The notes: generated by a model not told the origin, from the letters alone. A stretch of DNA of 64,000 nt from Lasiosphaeris hirsuta (GCA_030549175.1 JAUKUA010000002.1:4402001-4466000), one strand, 5' to 3'; positions 1 to 12,400 are shown, counted from the first letter of the stretch. Numbers and translations are program-made.

Positions 1-277
1 GCTTCATCGAGAGAGAGGGTGGATGGCATTGGGAATCTGGTAGCTGCCATTACTACTACTGACTTCCCAAGTTCAATACTCCCTCCCAAGTTACCTTGAC
101 TCTATGCACCCCCCCACCCCCCCCCCAACACATCAACCGCTCAGATACTCACGGCCTCTGCCAAAAGCATGAGAAATCCACGGCTGTGGCTATCTCATCT
201 CCATCCTTGGAAAAAGGTAGCTTCTTGAAGACTCCTATAACCCAGAACACAAACACCCCGAACAGACGCCCAACCCA
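1..277. other. 3' flank with C-rich tract
   Basis: No gene is seen here. The stretch lies beyond the stop codon of the minus-strand coiled-coil gene and holds a C-rich homopolymer around 109-126 interrupted by a single A. Confidence 0.5.
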
Positions 278-1198
278 TCAGCCTGCTCTTCGCAACCGCT
301 TCGACCAAATTCCCTCGGAGTTGTCGTCGGGCTCGTTTCGTTTTCGCTTCTCCGGCAGTTTCGCTATTTGGTTCTGCGGCGTCTCCCCCCTCGTCTTCGC
401 CGAACCTTGCGACTGTGGTGCTGTTCTTCCCTGTGGCGTCCGCGATCTACCCTGCTGCAGCCCTCTATAGGGGGCCAGAGCAAGCTCATCACCACTCCCG
501 GCGGGTGTTTGCACCTTGTTCGCCACCCTGAGCAGCTCCTCGTTCATCGTATTGACCTGTTCGGCAATTTCCCTTACCCTGCTCGCAATCCGTTTGCCCT
601 CTCCAGCAACGCGCTCGACCTCCTCAATAGTCTGGTCCCCCTTTTTCGCGCTCCGCTCAATCTTCTGCGTGAAGGATTGGATATGCCGGTGCATCGCCCA
701 TATCAACTTGAAGTTTTTGTTTCCCCTGTCTTGGCAGTCGAGAAACCTTGCCAAAACTTCTCGGAAATCTTTCGCGAGTTTCTTCTTCTCTTTAACCCAC
801 TTGTCGAGGACCTCGATACCCTCCCACCTCGCGTTGTCAAGCTCCCTGATTTTGAGCTCCATGTCGTCGAACTGGCTTTGGTTTTGCTCGATGTCGTGGA
901 GGCGGGCAGTCAAGAACTGGACGTCAAGGGAAAGGTCTTCATGGCCAGGGCAGTTGACCTGGTTGGCACTGCCGGGCTTGTCGATCGGGGCCTTTTCGGG
1001 AGTAGGCTCGCGCTGCGGAGGTGTACCGAGCGTCTTGGATATCTTTGCCAACCACTTGATGGCAGCGAACGCTGCGAGGCGCCGTATACGAGTGCGCCTG
1101 GCGGCGTGGTGAGCCCGGGTCTTCTTGGTGACTTTTATCATGGCTATGGTATGGCTTGGTCGGGATTCTGGTGGATAATTAGTTGATATTTGGTCCAT
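278..1198 (-). CDS. Hypothetical coiled-coil protein
   Basis: This is a single-exon frame of 306 residues. I do not recognise a catalytic or named domain. The first 40 residues are strongly basic and could act as a nuclear or targeting signal. Residues about 80-215 are Lys/Glu rich with heptad-like spacing and look like a long coiled coil. The C-terminal 70 residues are Gln/Arg/Pro rich, disordered, and end in a basic Lys-Arg cluster resembling a nuclear localisation signal. The start is the first ATG at 1198; a second ATG 19 codons later (before IKVTKK) is also possible. A long antisense frame overlaps it, but coiled-coil composition and codon logic favour the minus strand. The next coiled-coil gene is divergent, about 1 kb away. 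Confidence 0.6.
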   Translation of the reverse strand: MDQISTNYPPESRPSHTIAMIKVTKKTRAHHAARRTRIRRLAAFAAIKWLAKISKTLGTPPQREPTPEKAPIDKPGSANQVNCPGHEDLSLDVQFLTARLHDIEQNQSQFDDMELKIRELDNARWEGIEVLDKWVKEKKKLAKDFREVLARFLDCQDRGNKNFKLIWAMHRHIQSFTQKIERSAKKGDQTIEEVERVAGEGKRIASRVREIAEQVNTMNEELLRVANKVQTPAGSGDELALAPYRGLQQGRSRTPQGRTAPQSQGSAKTRGETPQNQIAKLPEKRKRNEPDDNSEGIWSKRLRRAG

Positions 1199-1591
1199 GT
1201 GTTGAAGAAGGAGACGTTGTTACAAAGTTGGGCAGTGGGAACGAGATTACTATAGGTGAGGCAGGTAGGTACCTGAGGCATTGCGTTTGTTGGCGCTTGT
1301 AACACCACAACACCACAAAGACGACGACCAGGCTGTCATGTGTGAATGAAGGTGGGACCACCATCTCATTCGAGCGCCACACAAAGATCCAACCAGCAAG
1401 CCTCTAGGCTGCAGTGAATAGCTCAGGTGAATGGCCTCAGTTGCATGGAGGCTTCAGATCAACGTGCGCTCGCAAGTCGCAGGTCGCACAACTCATAGCG
1501 TGTGACTGTTGGTGACAAGGCTCAAGGGCAAGAAGAGTCCGCCAATGTTACTGAGGATGCTCGCGCCTCCAACAACAACCGCTTCCTGGAA

Positions 1592-1600
1592 CATATAAAT
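1592..1600 (+). promoter_or_regulatory. TATA-like core promoter element
   Basis: The sequence acatataaat sits about 30 bases before a CT-rich start region near 1630. A good 5' splice site (GTATGT at 1761) follows. This fits a spliced 5' untranslated leader for the coiled-coil gene that starts at 2192. The leader also carries a short upstream frame beginning at 2095. This is inference from sequence only. Confidence 0.35.
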
Positions 1601-2191
1601 TGGCTCCGGCGCCCCTAAATCCTCCCTCATGTACCATCCTTTTCTCAGCGGTTCATCAACCCAGCTCTTTCGACACTACTCACTTCGGCATCGACATTAC
1701 GCAATAATCCTTGCAAAATCCTCTCTCAACAAGCCGGCTCATAGGCTTGCCAACCTCAAGGTATGTATAGCCGTCTCGGCCCTCGCGAGACTAGTCACCA
1801 AACCCGACCCAAGCTTCGACGACGTGTATCGGGGGTAAGGGCAGCAACGGGGAGGGCATGTGCAAGGCAAACATGACTTGGATGGGATGACACAACCCTT
1901 ATCTTGCCATGCGGCCCGCAAAACCCATGCAGTTGTCGTTTCGAAGCTTTGTCTTCCACGACCATCATCACCCTGCCACCAGTTTAACACATGTCAGGGA
2001 TCATGTGGCTCGCCGTTCTAGTCGTTGCTTGCTGCACAAGATCTCCCTATCCCAACTAGTTTTTGCACCCTTTCACGCCATCATCCTTGACAAGATGAAC
2101 CCTTGGGGGATCTTTTCGAGTGTCTCGACAGCCATGACAAAGCGAAAGCCTCAAGTGTGCGGTACTGACAGTGAGTTGCCCCTAGGGAACA

Positions 2192-3050
2192 ATGCCGTCT
2201 TCCATACCTAACCAGACCAATCCCGAAAACATGACGAACACAACCCCTCAGCAGCGCTACAACCTCCGCCCCCGCTGCGGTGCAAGGAGACAGGCATCTT
2301 CCCATCAGCCGGTAGGCTTCCCATCTCTCCCATGAGGCATTTAACAACCTCCAACACTAACGAACCAATAGACCTCCGCACCTCAAGCGGTGCCCGAGGT
2401 GGTGGTGCAACAAGAGGACCCCAACGTCGCCCACCACGCGGTCCAACATACCCCTGAGCCCAGCGTTTTTGGTGCCCCTGAGCCCAAATCTCTTGGTACC
2501 CCTGAACCCATATACGTCCCCGACCTCAGAGATCACTACACCCCCGAGCCCCCCGCACCCAAGCCGGAACCGGCCCTCGCCTGGCAGCCTGCTTGGGAGC
2601 CTCCAGCCCTCCCTGCGACTCCCGTCGGGCCCTTTTCGCCAAGCGTCAGCACGGCCAACTTTGAGGTATGTCCTGACCAATCTCCTCTTTCCATCACGCT
2701 GACCTGGTGATTCTTATCACTTTCTAGGACCTCATGTCTCGGGAATACGATCGAGTCATGGAAGAGAATGAGGAGTTGAACCGCCGGTTGGAACGTATCG
2801 AGCGTGAAATGGCCGCGTTGGGGGACCAGGTATCGGAGTCTTCCAAGTTGGCTGAGAGAGCCAGGGACGAAATTCGACAATACCAAAGCGCCAATAACAC
2901 GACCATCGCAATGATCCAAAATGTAGGCAGTAATTGCAGCACCAGAGATTGGAGTGAGGCTAACGTGACCGGCAGGTTCTCCGGGAGAACAACCTGAGAT
3001 GCGAGCAACCGACCGGCCAGTATGACCAATCTTGGTACAACAATTATTGA
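2192..3050 (+). CDS. Hypothetical Pro-rich/coiled-coil protein, 4 exons
   Basis: Four exons are read by hand: 2192-2311, 2372-2665, 2728-2922 and 2976-3050. They give 227 residues, and all three introns (60, 62 and 53 nt) are phase 0. Each intron has GT...AG ends, and the first and third contain CTAAC-type branch sites. The N-terminal half is Pro/Glu rich with repeated TPEP/APEP-like units (about residues 62-90). The C-terminal half is a charged coiled coil that continues across the third intron (exon 4 starts VLRENNLR). This continuity supports that splice rather than read-through, which would stop at 2997. No known domain is recognised. Function is unknown. Confidence 0.6.
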
Positions 3051-3550
3051 CGTTGCGTATTGCGCTGATAGCGGATCTCGGGCGAGACTTTGGGGAGGTA
3101 ATTTTGGGCTTTTGTTCTTTTGAACGCTGGGGGAAAGGGTGTGCCTACCTACCTAGGTTCACCATTCCGTGACTTGGTACTTTTGATAGTACCCTTGTGT
3201 CTGTTCTCCCAGCGTCTAGATAGAGGGGTAGGATAAAAGATGATACGGTACATCAAATGACTCTCCTAGCACACGTGGTGTTTTGTTTGCGATTCATCGG
3301 TCGCACGAGTGGGTACAAGTTGAAGCAACTTGAAGCATCAAGTCTGTTTGTTGTTCGTCACCCTGCTTCTGCTCTATATGTAAATGGACAAGTAATTCTT
3401 ATATATATGCACACAAGCCATCTGATCACATCCCTCAACCAACGCCCGCCCGGTTTCCCAAATCGCGCTATGCAAACACATCCATCACCCCAATCATACG
3501 CCTCTTGAAACCCCTTAAACCACACCTCAAACACGGCAAAGAAAACCCCC
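3051..3550. other. Convergent intergenic spacer
   Basis: This is the 3' region shared by the plus-strand coiled-coil gene and the minus-strand DUF6594 gene. It is AT-richer than its surroundings, with no convincing coding frame. Confidence 0.5.
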
Positions 3551-5723
3551 CTACAGCAAAACCGCAACAACTCCCATAACCCCCACATAAACTCCAACAA
3601 TAACCATTACGTCCCCCGGCCTCAAGACCTGCCCCGCGCCCACACCAATCCACACGCCCGCATCCGCCAGCCTCTCCCGCAGCGCCGCCACCGCCAGCCC
3701 CGCGACCAGCACGACCGCCATGCGCCCAACAAAGTCGCCCACGAGCGGGAAAGCACACACGGGCAGGACGACGGCGACGGCCGCCAGGCTCGCCACTTGC
3801 CCTAGGGGAGTGCGGAGGAAGTCAAGGTCGGCGCCGATGCCGGGCGCAGGGCCGGCGTGCGCTTCAGGCTCCGAGGGTGCTGGTTTGGGGTGGGCGGGTT
3901 GTGGTGTTTCCCTGTGTTGTTGGGACTCTGTTGATCGGGATTCGTAGCTGGCGATGCTGCCCTTGCGCGAGGAGGCGGCTGTGGCGGAGGGGGAGGGGGT
4001 AAAGCCTGGTTGGTCTTGTTAGGATGGTGTCGGTTTAGGGTGATGGGGCAGGGAACTTGCCGAGGGTCATTTTGCGCGGCATGGGCGTGAGCAAATCGTC
4101 CGACATGGCAGAGGGGGAGGCAGACCGCGGGGAGCTGGAGGAGAAGGAGGAGGTTGGGGAGCGGTTCGGCGCGAGGCAGACGAGGTCCTCAGTTGGGTCG
4201 AGGAAGCGGGTTTCGATCTCAGCGATTGGATTTTGCGTGGCGAGGTAGGTGCGATAGGCTTCGATATCGCCGAGAGAGGCTGGAGTCAGGGTTTGTGTCT
4301 CGGTGAAGGAGGCTAGTACGTGGTCTGCTGCGATGTTAGTGGGCTCTCTTGAGAGGAGGGATCGAATAATGGTCGTACTGTATTGACCAAGCTTGAACCC
4401 GATCTTGCCGAGAATATCGGTCTTATGCCATTGCAACTCCCCGCCGGACATAAACTCTGCTCTCCTCGAAGCTGGAAGGATGCAGTTCGATAGTCTTCTG
4501 GTCTGAGTATCGGCTGTGTCTAAGCGATGGAGCTGCTCCTCCAGCTCAGTGAGCTCGTCCTGCATGTGGAGCAATAGGCGGTGGTTCAACGTTTCGAACC
4601 GCCGATATATGGGCTTGATGGCTTGCTCCCCATTTTCGTGCGCCATCCTGCTTGAGCTGTGCCTGCGAGATCGAAGGGTGGCAGAGTTGGAGAGTTTTGC
4701 CGACAGTAGCTGGTATCCAGACATGGGAAGCTTCTCCGCGCGTGGAAGGTGTTTCGGATGACCTTGCCCAGGCGCAGATACCCTAGGTTGTAGCTCTTTA
4801 GGGGGGATATGTGGGTGCTTTACTGGGCCCCGCGCCATCTCTGGCGTGCCATACTTGTGTTCAGGGAGTGGAGAGGGGCTGTCTGTTGGTAGTGCGGGCA
4901 TTGCATCTCCATTGACGCTCTGCTCCGGGGTGGTTGCGTCCGTCTCCGCTATGCTGCGCTGGCTGCCGCTGTCATTACTCGAGGAAGATGCAGCGCTGCT
5001 TGGTGACCACTCCCCAGAAGCTTCGGCAAGTGCACGTTGGATGCGCTCCGCTGTCACTTCTGCAGAGCCCGGTTCTAGAAAGCTCAGGGGATCTGGCCTC
5101 CGATTTTTGGTATGCTTCTCGTCTTCCGATTGTTTTGGGCTGCTCCTCGTTACCGTCTGGCGCCGGTCAACGTGCTCATATGAGGTGGTTGCGCTTCTTT
5201 CTCTTGGAGCACTGGCTTCGGCTCTCCTCTCGTGCTGGAGGGTGGCAGACCTAAGACGGGTGCTCAGGGGCTCCGGAAGATCCTCGTCAGACTCCGAGTC
5301 GACGGCACCGGCCGAGTCTTCCTCACCCCCATCCACAACTGTGACTGCAGTGGGCTGACGGCTAGGTGAGTCTTTGTGCACTGCTGGAGGAGTGCTCTTG
5401 AAGTGCGAAGGGGCGATCCTGTCTGGTGCACTCCTCCGATTAGAGGAGGTTGTTGGGCGTTGAGTCTCCTTTGGGTCTAAACTGTTATGGCGCCTCTCGT
5501 TTTGCTGTCTTCCGGGGTAACGGCCAGGCCGCCTTCTTTCATCGACTGGCTGCTTGGCTGGCATAGCTGTGTCAGATCCAGAGGATGACCCGGAGCTGGA
5601 GTCCTCCTCGTCTTCATCGACAGGCGCCTTCGCTCCAGCTGCTTTGCGCAGCATCCACGACTCTCCTGCGAGATCAGCATCGTGTTCCATTCTGGCCGTG
5701 TGGCGCAATTGTGGTGTCGACAT
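3551..5723 (-). CDS. DUF6594-type membrane protein
   Basis: Exon 1 (5723-4057) encodes a long disordered Ser/Glu/Arg-rich region of about 330 residues. A DUF6594-like core follows, with the typical GYQLLS opening, a RRFETLNHRLLLHMQDEL helix and an acidic DLVCLAPN close (about residues 330-520). The family usually ends in a membrane anchor with two or three transmembrane helices. Such a segment is found in another frame at 3551-3796 (hydrophobic runs around LAAVAVVLPVCAF and VMVIVGVYVGVMGVV). Frame-consistent splicing can be made from AA|GTTCCC (4056) to GGGCAG|C (3957), a 100 nt intron giving 690 residues. The donor is weak, and the good branch site TCCTAAC is unusually far from that acceptor. 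Without splicing the protein stops at 4035 with no anchor. The role of the family is unknown. Confidence 0.6.
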
Positions 5724-5843
5724 GGCGGTGGATCGCGACGAGAGCCCAAGAGAGTTACAAGATCAAAGCATATGCGAAAGCAAAGAGGGGAAGTCGGCGC
5801 AAATATGTCGACACGGCTTGGGAGATGATGCCGTACCTCGAGA

Positions 5844-6020
5844 TTAAGCAGGCCAATGCTCTTCGAGAATCAGACACGGGCTGCCGCGGCGGGTGCGACG
5901 TGATCGGGTTGGTTGGTTGTTAAGGGGCAGGGGGCGTCGATAAAAGGCCAGGTCGAGCACCTTGTACAGCATCAGCGACGAGAGCACCACGCCCGTAGTC
6001 CCAGTCACAGAGACAAGCAT
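5844..6020 (-). CDS. Possible small membrane peptide or upstream ORF
   Basis: An ATG at 6020 opens a 58-residue frame. Its N-terminus (MLVSVTGTTGVVLSSLMLYK) looks like a single hydrophobic membrane segment, and it is followed by an Arg-rich tail. It lies 120 bases upstream of, and on the same strand as, the DUF6594 gene. It could be a separate small protein, an upstream ORF in that gene's leader, or chance. A GTACGG donor-like site follows the stop. Confidence 0.25.
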   Translation of the reverse strand: MLVSVTGTTGVVLSSLMLYKVLDLAFYRRPLPLNNQPTRSRRTRRGSPCLILEEHWPA

Positions 6021-7122
6021 CTTTTCAAGACAGCGGAGCCGAGTGTCCGAATCCCCGGGTCGGGCTGAAGCAGGGGGATCAAAGGAGCGGGAGCTGAAAT
6101 ATGGTCTGATTATTTTGTCATTGATGTTTTATATAGGGGACCCCGGCAGCGCGGGGGGTGCAGGGGACAGACAACAGACGAAGGCCCAGGCTCCAGAGCC
6201 ATCGCGGCAGCGTATGGCGATTCACAATGGCGGGTGCGCGCCGGTGACGGTGTCTCGTGGGTGTCAGCGCAACGGCTAAGCTGTTTCACATGGCCGCTGG
6301 CGAAGGGGGGTTTCGGCGAGGGAGCGCCCAAGGAGGGGTGGCGGGGTTGCAGTCTTGCAGATCGATCATCGTGCGTCGCCCAATTTGGAGCCCCGGGAGC
6401 CCTGGTCAAACAACTACCGTCAGTGTTTCGGCCAGCTTCGGCGCCAGCCTCGCTCGAGCTTCTGTGCTCGATTGTCGTCGCGGAAACTGTACTAGATTGT
6501 TTCCTGGTGACACTTTACGTGATTTTTCCAATCGCCAATAGCCACCCAACCACCTAGCTGGCGCCTGCTGTGCCGTCTCGATTGCGTGCGACGCGCGACA
6601 AATGGAAAAGGTAGGAGGGGCAATTCAAAAACGGATGGTCCCGAAGATCTGGGATGATTGTCCGCAGGCCTATGCACGCCAACGGTCAAGCGAGCCAAGT
6701 GGGTCAACCAAGCCGGCTCCTCGTCGACATCATCACGGCTCGACTAGCTTCTTTTACTGATAAGAAATCATCTAAAAACATCAGCCGGCGGTATTTCAGC
6801 AAATCCTTCCTCCTTCCGAGTTGGGCTCAGCGGCGGCGCACGCGGGCTCAAGCTAAATATTTAGGCTATCCGAACTTTGGTCGAGAAGCAGCGCTAGTCG
6901 CAAGAAAGTCAAGTCACATGTGATTTGCGGGAGTGTTATCTAAAGTGGGGCTTCCCTTTGCACTTACCGTCTGCCCTGAGCGTCGGGTCGTTGGATTTCC
7001 TGAATTTCCTGACTCGCTTGCCAAGACATGAGATAAAGAAATCTTTCTGTTTCTTCCTGCTCGTCTTCTCGCCGTCTAGCCTTCCCTAATGAACAACCTT
7101 TCCAAGTGCTCTCTTCAATAAA
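6021..7122. other. Intergenic region, no gene seen
   Basis: This is GC-rich sequence between the small ORF or DUF6594 promoter side and the tRNA gene. Frames on both strands are short and lack domain character. Confidence 0.4.
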
Positions 7123-7216
7123 TCGGGTATGGTGTAACGGTAACATTTCTGACTCTCAAAATCTGGTCTCCAGATTGAGCACTCAGGGGCCCGGGGTTCG
7201 ATTCCCCGTATCCGAG
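7123..7216 (+). tRNA. tRNA-Glu (CUC) with intron
   Basis: The acceptor stem TCGGGTA pairs with TATCCGA. The D stem is GTGT/ACAT. The anticodon stem TCTGA pairs with TCAGG, and the loop reads CTCTCA, giving anticodon CTC (Glu). The T arm is CGGGG-TTCGATT-CCCCG. An intron of about 22-23 nt lies after position 37, at the canonical site, between CTCTCA and CTCAGG. A TTTT Pol III terminator follows directly at 7217. Removing the intron leaves about 72 nt, the normal tRNA length. Confidence 0.9.
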
Positions 7217-7526
7217 TTTTGCAGTGGCTCTGGCATCGTTGAGATGTGGTGCCGACAATACTTTTCTTTCCATTTTCTGGATCTTCCTTTTTGCCCTCCA
7301 AATATTGAAAGCCACAATGAAGGGTTAGGATCTACCGTGGCAGTCCGCCGGGCCGCCTCAGCGTATTTGACAGCTAGCTAGCATCGAGCCAATCAACTGG
7401 GTGTAGACTCACGTGAGTTGGCTCGCATTTCTCATCCTTCCTCAGATTTTGGATCGCTGTCAGACCACCGCTTCCCTGTGACCTTTTCTTCCGGCCTGAT
7501 TGACATGCCCCAAACCTGTCACAAAT
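7217..7526. other. Spacer between tRNA and CorA-like gene
   Basis: It holds the Pol III T-run at its left end and presumably the promoter of the next gene. No other feature is seen. Confidence 0.4.
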
Positions 7527-9310
7527 ATGTTTGAAGCGGAGCGTCAACGAATTCTCGATTCTTGCACTCGATGGATTCCAAACGATGGCCAATTGGGCTA
7601 TATTGAGACGTGGAGCTATGGAGACTCTCGTCGAGATTCCCGTGCGACCCATTCACCCCCGCTAAGGCAGTGAGCTTGCACTTACCACGCAACAGACGCT
7701 ACTGCATCCAGCCACTTCCGCAAGGGCTCTTTGCGGGACTCGCAGATGAACGACTGGCTGCAGCAAAAAGGCGAATTTGCGATACCACACACTCATGACC
7801 TGGACGATGCTACGGGATCCATCCGCCTTTTATTGTGTGAGCGTCTGGGATGGCGACCGCCTGGCTTCTCAATGAGCAGGCGCTCCTTCTTGTCTATGGA
7901 GGCCCTTTTTGATCTCCCTCCCGAGGCTCTTCCCGTCATGACAAAGGACGCGGGCGGGGAGTATAGCAGCTTCAAATATGACGAAAAGGGGGTTCTTGCG
8001 TCCATGTGTAAGGATACACGCAGCAACCCACCTCCCTTATCGAGTGTTCAGAAACCTCAAGCTAATCTGATACTTCGTATCGCGCTTAGCCGTCACTGTC
8101 AAGCTCCCCCAGATGTTCCAGCTGGGGAACTTGGGACTCACCCTAACTCATTCTTTCAAGACTCGCATAACGCTTGCCTTCATGTATGGCTGGCATGTCT
8201 TTGCCGACCAGAACCAAGTTACTGGCGATCCTGTTTTCCCCCACGTTCATAATATGCAAGAAACCATTCGTTCGTCCGCCTTACTCTGGACTCATCCGCT
8301 CCTCATACCCGTTGTGCTCCTGCAAGAGCACGTGTGCCGGGCCGACATGATGCTGGAATCCCTGGAGCCTAGGGTGAGGTGGATTGAACAGGATCTCGGC
8401 GTCACCAAGGCCGCTCGTCTTGTTACCAGCACAACGGGCATCAGCCCCGAGGTCAAGGAGTTGATGACGGACGAGGAGGGCCGCATGGAAGTGATGACGC
8501 GTTTAAACACAGCAGCCACAGATGTCATCAATACGTCTAAAGTGTTGAAGTGGGATCGGCGTTATTGCAAGTTCCTCCGCCAGGCATGCGAAGGGATTCG
8601 CTCGTCTGAAGTTCACAGCCCCGTCGACGTAGAGAAGGGTCTTGAAGGTTTTCTCAGCTACCTCGAGGGACAAGTCGGATCAGCTGCCGACTTTGGCGAG
8701 TCTATGAGGTTGAGACTTGATATTCAGTTGAACGTGGTAAGCAATGTCCCTGCTTTGCAGAATATAGCGCACATGGCAGCATGCACTCGATACTGACCCC
8801 CGAGACACCAGCTTTACAACTTTATTTCGCACGCAGGGAATGAACTCAACTCAAAAATTGCCGCCGCTGCTGGCCTCGATAGTGCTGCCGTGAAAACATT
8901 AGCATTTGTGACTGCTGTGTTTCTACCCCCGCAATTTGTAGCTGTAAGCTTTATCGGTAACTATGTTTTGGCAGATGATCTATTTCCCAGACTGACGAGT
9001 TCAAACATGAAAGGCTATGTTCAGCATGACAATGTTCAACTGGCAGACATCTACCTCCAACGGCTCACCAGAAGAAGCAGCAGGAGAGAGTGCCGTTACT
9101 CCAAGCTTCTGGATTTACTGGGCTGTTACGATACCACTGACTCTCTTCATCATGGTCGGGTGGTGGGTCTGGTGGCAATACCAAAGACAATACTACGCCC
9201 GAGGATTCCCAGGCACCAAACAAGATGGTGATACTCGCACATCCCAGACACCTATTTTGTCTTTGGGGCTGAAAGGACCGTTTGTTCGTCGGAAGAAGAG
9301 CAGCCCATGA
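7527..9310 (+). CDS. CorA-like Mg2+ transporter family membrane protein
   Basis: Five exons are inferred: 7527-7641, 7696-8007, 8090-8736, 8812-8943 and 9014-9310, giving 500 residues. The first intron is least certain; an alternative is GTGAGC at 7670 to CAG at 7711. Fungal CorA-like (CorA/ZntB superfamily) features are a long cytosolic alpha-beta and helical domain, then two C-terminal membrane helices. The signature block VFLPPQFVA|AMFSMTMFNW spans the last intron. SFWIYWAVTIPLTLFIMVGW follows as the second helix. The usual GMN motif of bacterial CorA is not present, as in many fungal relatives, so Mg2+ transport is not certain. The gene ends only 100 bases from the 3' end of the convergent patatin-NACHT-ankyrin gene. 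Confidence 0.8.
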
Positions 9311-9410
9311 ATCGCCAGCCCAAATCAAAACAAAACGACGAAGACGCGAACAAGTATTAGATGACAGGGCATCTTTTGAATGAGACGTCAATTTGAAAGC
9401 AAAAGACATC

Positions 9411-12400
9411 CTAATCGTCCTCCCCCTCACTATCAGTCCACACCGCGCACTCATCATCACTCGGCGCAGCTTTGATCGCTGGCCTTTTCTCTCCTTCCTC
9501 AGCCGCGCTTTTCCGATCCTTCTTGATAATCTCAATCAACTCGGCCGATTCCTCAGCAAACTTACGCGCTTCGTCCTCCTGGATGAGTTCCAATGGCAAC
9601 ATCCCATTTCGGTCCCTCAAACTGATATCAGCACCATTCCATGCTATCCGCATAGCCAGGTCCTCCAGCTGCCTCCAACAAGCGAGATGCAGCACCGTAT
9701 TTCCGACATCATCCCTCACGTTCATTAGCGCCGCATGGTCTTTATTATCCTCGACATTTATGATCTCCAGCACATGCTCAACTATGACTCTACACTTGGC
9801 CGCCATGAAGTCATCATACATGGTCACAGAAACATTATACCAAAACGCGGCCCGTTGCGTTGGTTGCCGCGGCTGGTGGAACGCCATGTGAAGCGGTGTT
9901 GAACCACCACCGTCCCGCGCCGAAAACGACAGACCCCTCTGGTGCAGCAAGTCAATGATGTCTGTTGCGTCACGCGTCTGGTTCTGGCATGCGCAATGCA
10001 GCGCGGTTCGGCCCGAATCGTCGATGGCGTTTACATCAGCTCCGTGGTCCAGCAGCCATTGAACTACCGCCAGCCCACCATAGTACGCTGCCAGATGGAG
10101 CGGCGTGCGCTCTGAGATATCGCGCGCGTTGGCGTCAAACGGACCGATCTCGAGGAGCAGATCCAAGTGGTCCGAGTGTAGGCAGTTAAGTGCCGCGAAG
10201 TGCACCAGCGTGAGGCCCTCTGGGTCAAAGGGGGGGTGCCGCGCGCCCGCGCGCAGGAGGTGTGTAATGTAATCGTGGTTTTGCTCCGCGAAGGCCGCGT
10301 GGAGAGGGGCGAGACCGGAAGAGTCGAGGGTGTTGACGTCCATACCAGGCATTTTAGGGGAAATCTGGATGAGATAGTCGAGGACGTCGGTCGATTCGTT
10401 GAGAGATACGGCATAATGCAGTGGCGTTCGACCACCTTTATCGCGAACGACTCTGTGTTGGCGAGTTGAGGTGTACTTTTCGAAGATCACCTTGACCGTG
10501 TCGAGGTTGCTGTCGGCACAGACAAGGTGGAGGAGAGTGATGCCCCGGCCGATGTCGCCACTGATTCCTTGGACGTCGGGAACCAAAAGACGCAGGAGCT
10601 CGGCGGATGCGCTGCGCTGCATGATGAACAGGGCGGCAATGATGGATGGGCCATCCTTGAAGTTGGCTAACTTCAGCCCATGCTCACCTAGGACCCTAAC
10701 CATCTCGTACAGACTCTTGGCTTCACTCTCACCAAAACCCGTCTCGTCGCCGGGTCTCTGAAATGACTGAAAGTCCATGGCTACTCGCATGCCGATGAAG
10801 TTCCGAGCCAACTGCTGGTGCCGCATGTCGTGGAAAAAGGAATTTGAGCAGCTGGGGTGTGTCAAGAAAAGCTCGACGACGTCGGTGTGGAGTGAGAACG
10901 CGGCGGCACACAGCGGCGATGAGAACCTACCACCTGTGATGTGCGGATTCGCCCCCCTGTCCAGCAATAGCTCGACGACCTCCTTACGACCGTGGAAGGC
11001 AGCTGCCTGGAGGGCATTGCAATAGCGCCCGCCGGTGGCATCGATATCAACCTTGGGCGATTCCAGGTCCAGGAGCATGTTTACCATGGTTGCCGACCCC
11101 GACACTGCGGCGAGCGTCAGGTACCGGCCGTATATGGGAATTCGTTCGTTCAGTTCGATTCTGCCCTTGATGAACTGCCACTTCAGATATTCAGTGGCCT
11201 CTTCGTTGATTGCGAAAATGGATATGGCGACGCGCGGAGACGTGTTCTTCGACAGGGCACCTTTCTCTCCATCATCGCGCCCAAACACAAGCCAGAGCGT
11301 GGACCAGATGCCGAAGTGTTCAGGAGTCCAAAACGCATCGAATTCGTTGGTGTACTTCTCTGACTCCGGGCCGGCCTCTTGGATCACCTTGAACTGATGT
11401 GAAAATATCATCAGTACGGCGTAGAGAATCAGAGGATATTTCCTTAATGCCTGTATTTTGTGTCGCTCCACTTCGTCCCTATCCTGGGCGAGCCTGATCT
11501 CCTCGAGCACGCTTTTTACCTCTACCGAGGCGATAGCATCGGCACACGCCTTGGCAAACATGGTGTCGCCTTTTTTCTTGAGCTCTGCCGCTGGGGGAAC
11601 TGCCAAGTCCGTTGATGTGATTCCCATCAGAAACTCTTTTGCAGTCGGGTGCGAGAAGGACACAATCCAGTCTGGCTCGTTGCTGCCGTCATCATCATCT
11701 GGCCGGTTTGGCACAGGCTTGAGCGCAAGAAGCGGCCCGCAGAGACGCTTGACCCGCATCATCATCGTGCGGTTATCCTGCGTGAAGTCATCTCGCTTCT
11801 GGAGGTCCTGATGCGAGTTGAAGTCCCCCAAGCTGAAGCCCATGATGTACCGGAAATCCTCGACATACAGTGACAGGTCGCAGGCCATCACAATTCCAAG
11901 AATCGTGTTCACCTCGGCCTTGTCTTCAGGCTTGACTTGCGATAAAAAGCTGGTGTACAGGTCTGAAAACTTGCCAGGGATCTCAGAGACTTGCTCCTTG
12001 ACCTCGGCTAGGGTGAGGCCCGGCTTCATCAGGGCATCGATGGCCCACTCTACCCAGAGCCAACACCCATCGGCCTTGACAACGAAGACACGCAAAAGAG
12101 AATCCTTTTCGTCCTCTGTTGGAAATCGAAGGGGGGAGTCCTCGAATTTGGAAATGATAAACCTGATGATATCGGCTTCGGTTTTGTCCTCGAGGACAAA
12201 ACCGGGGATGGTGTGGCGAAACTGGTTGTCCATCCTTTCGATATTCCGACTCGAGAAGCATATCTTGAAGTTGATGGGCGAAGGTGTTTTGCTACTCGCA
12301 TCTCCATTGGCATACGTCGTCATAGTTTTGATGAAGTCTTCTGGCGCCGTGCCCTCACATTCATCAATGGCGTCGACGAACAAGACCACATTCGCAGCGT

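Noticed and set aside
368..1186. 272-codon plus-strand frame
   Set aside because: It is the antisense shadow of the minus-strand coiled-coil gene. Its composition is Leu/Pro/Arg rich with no domain, typical of an antisense frame.
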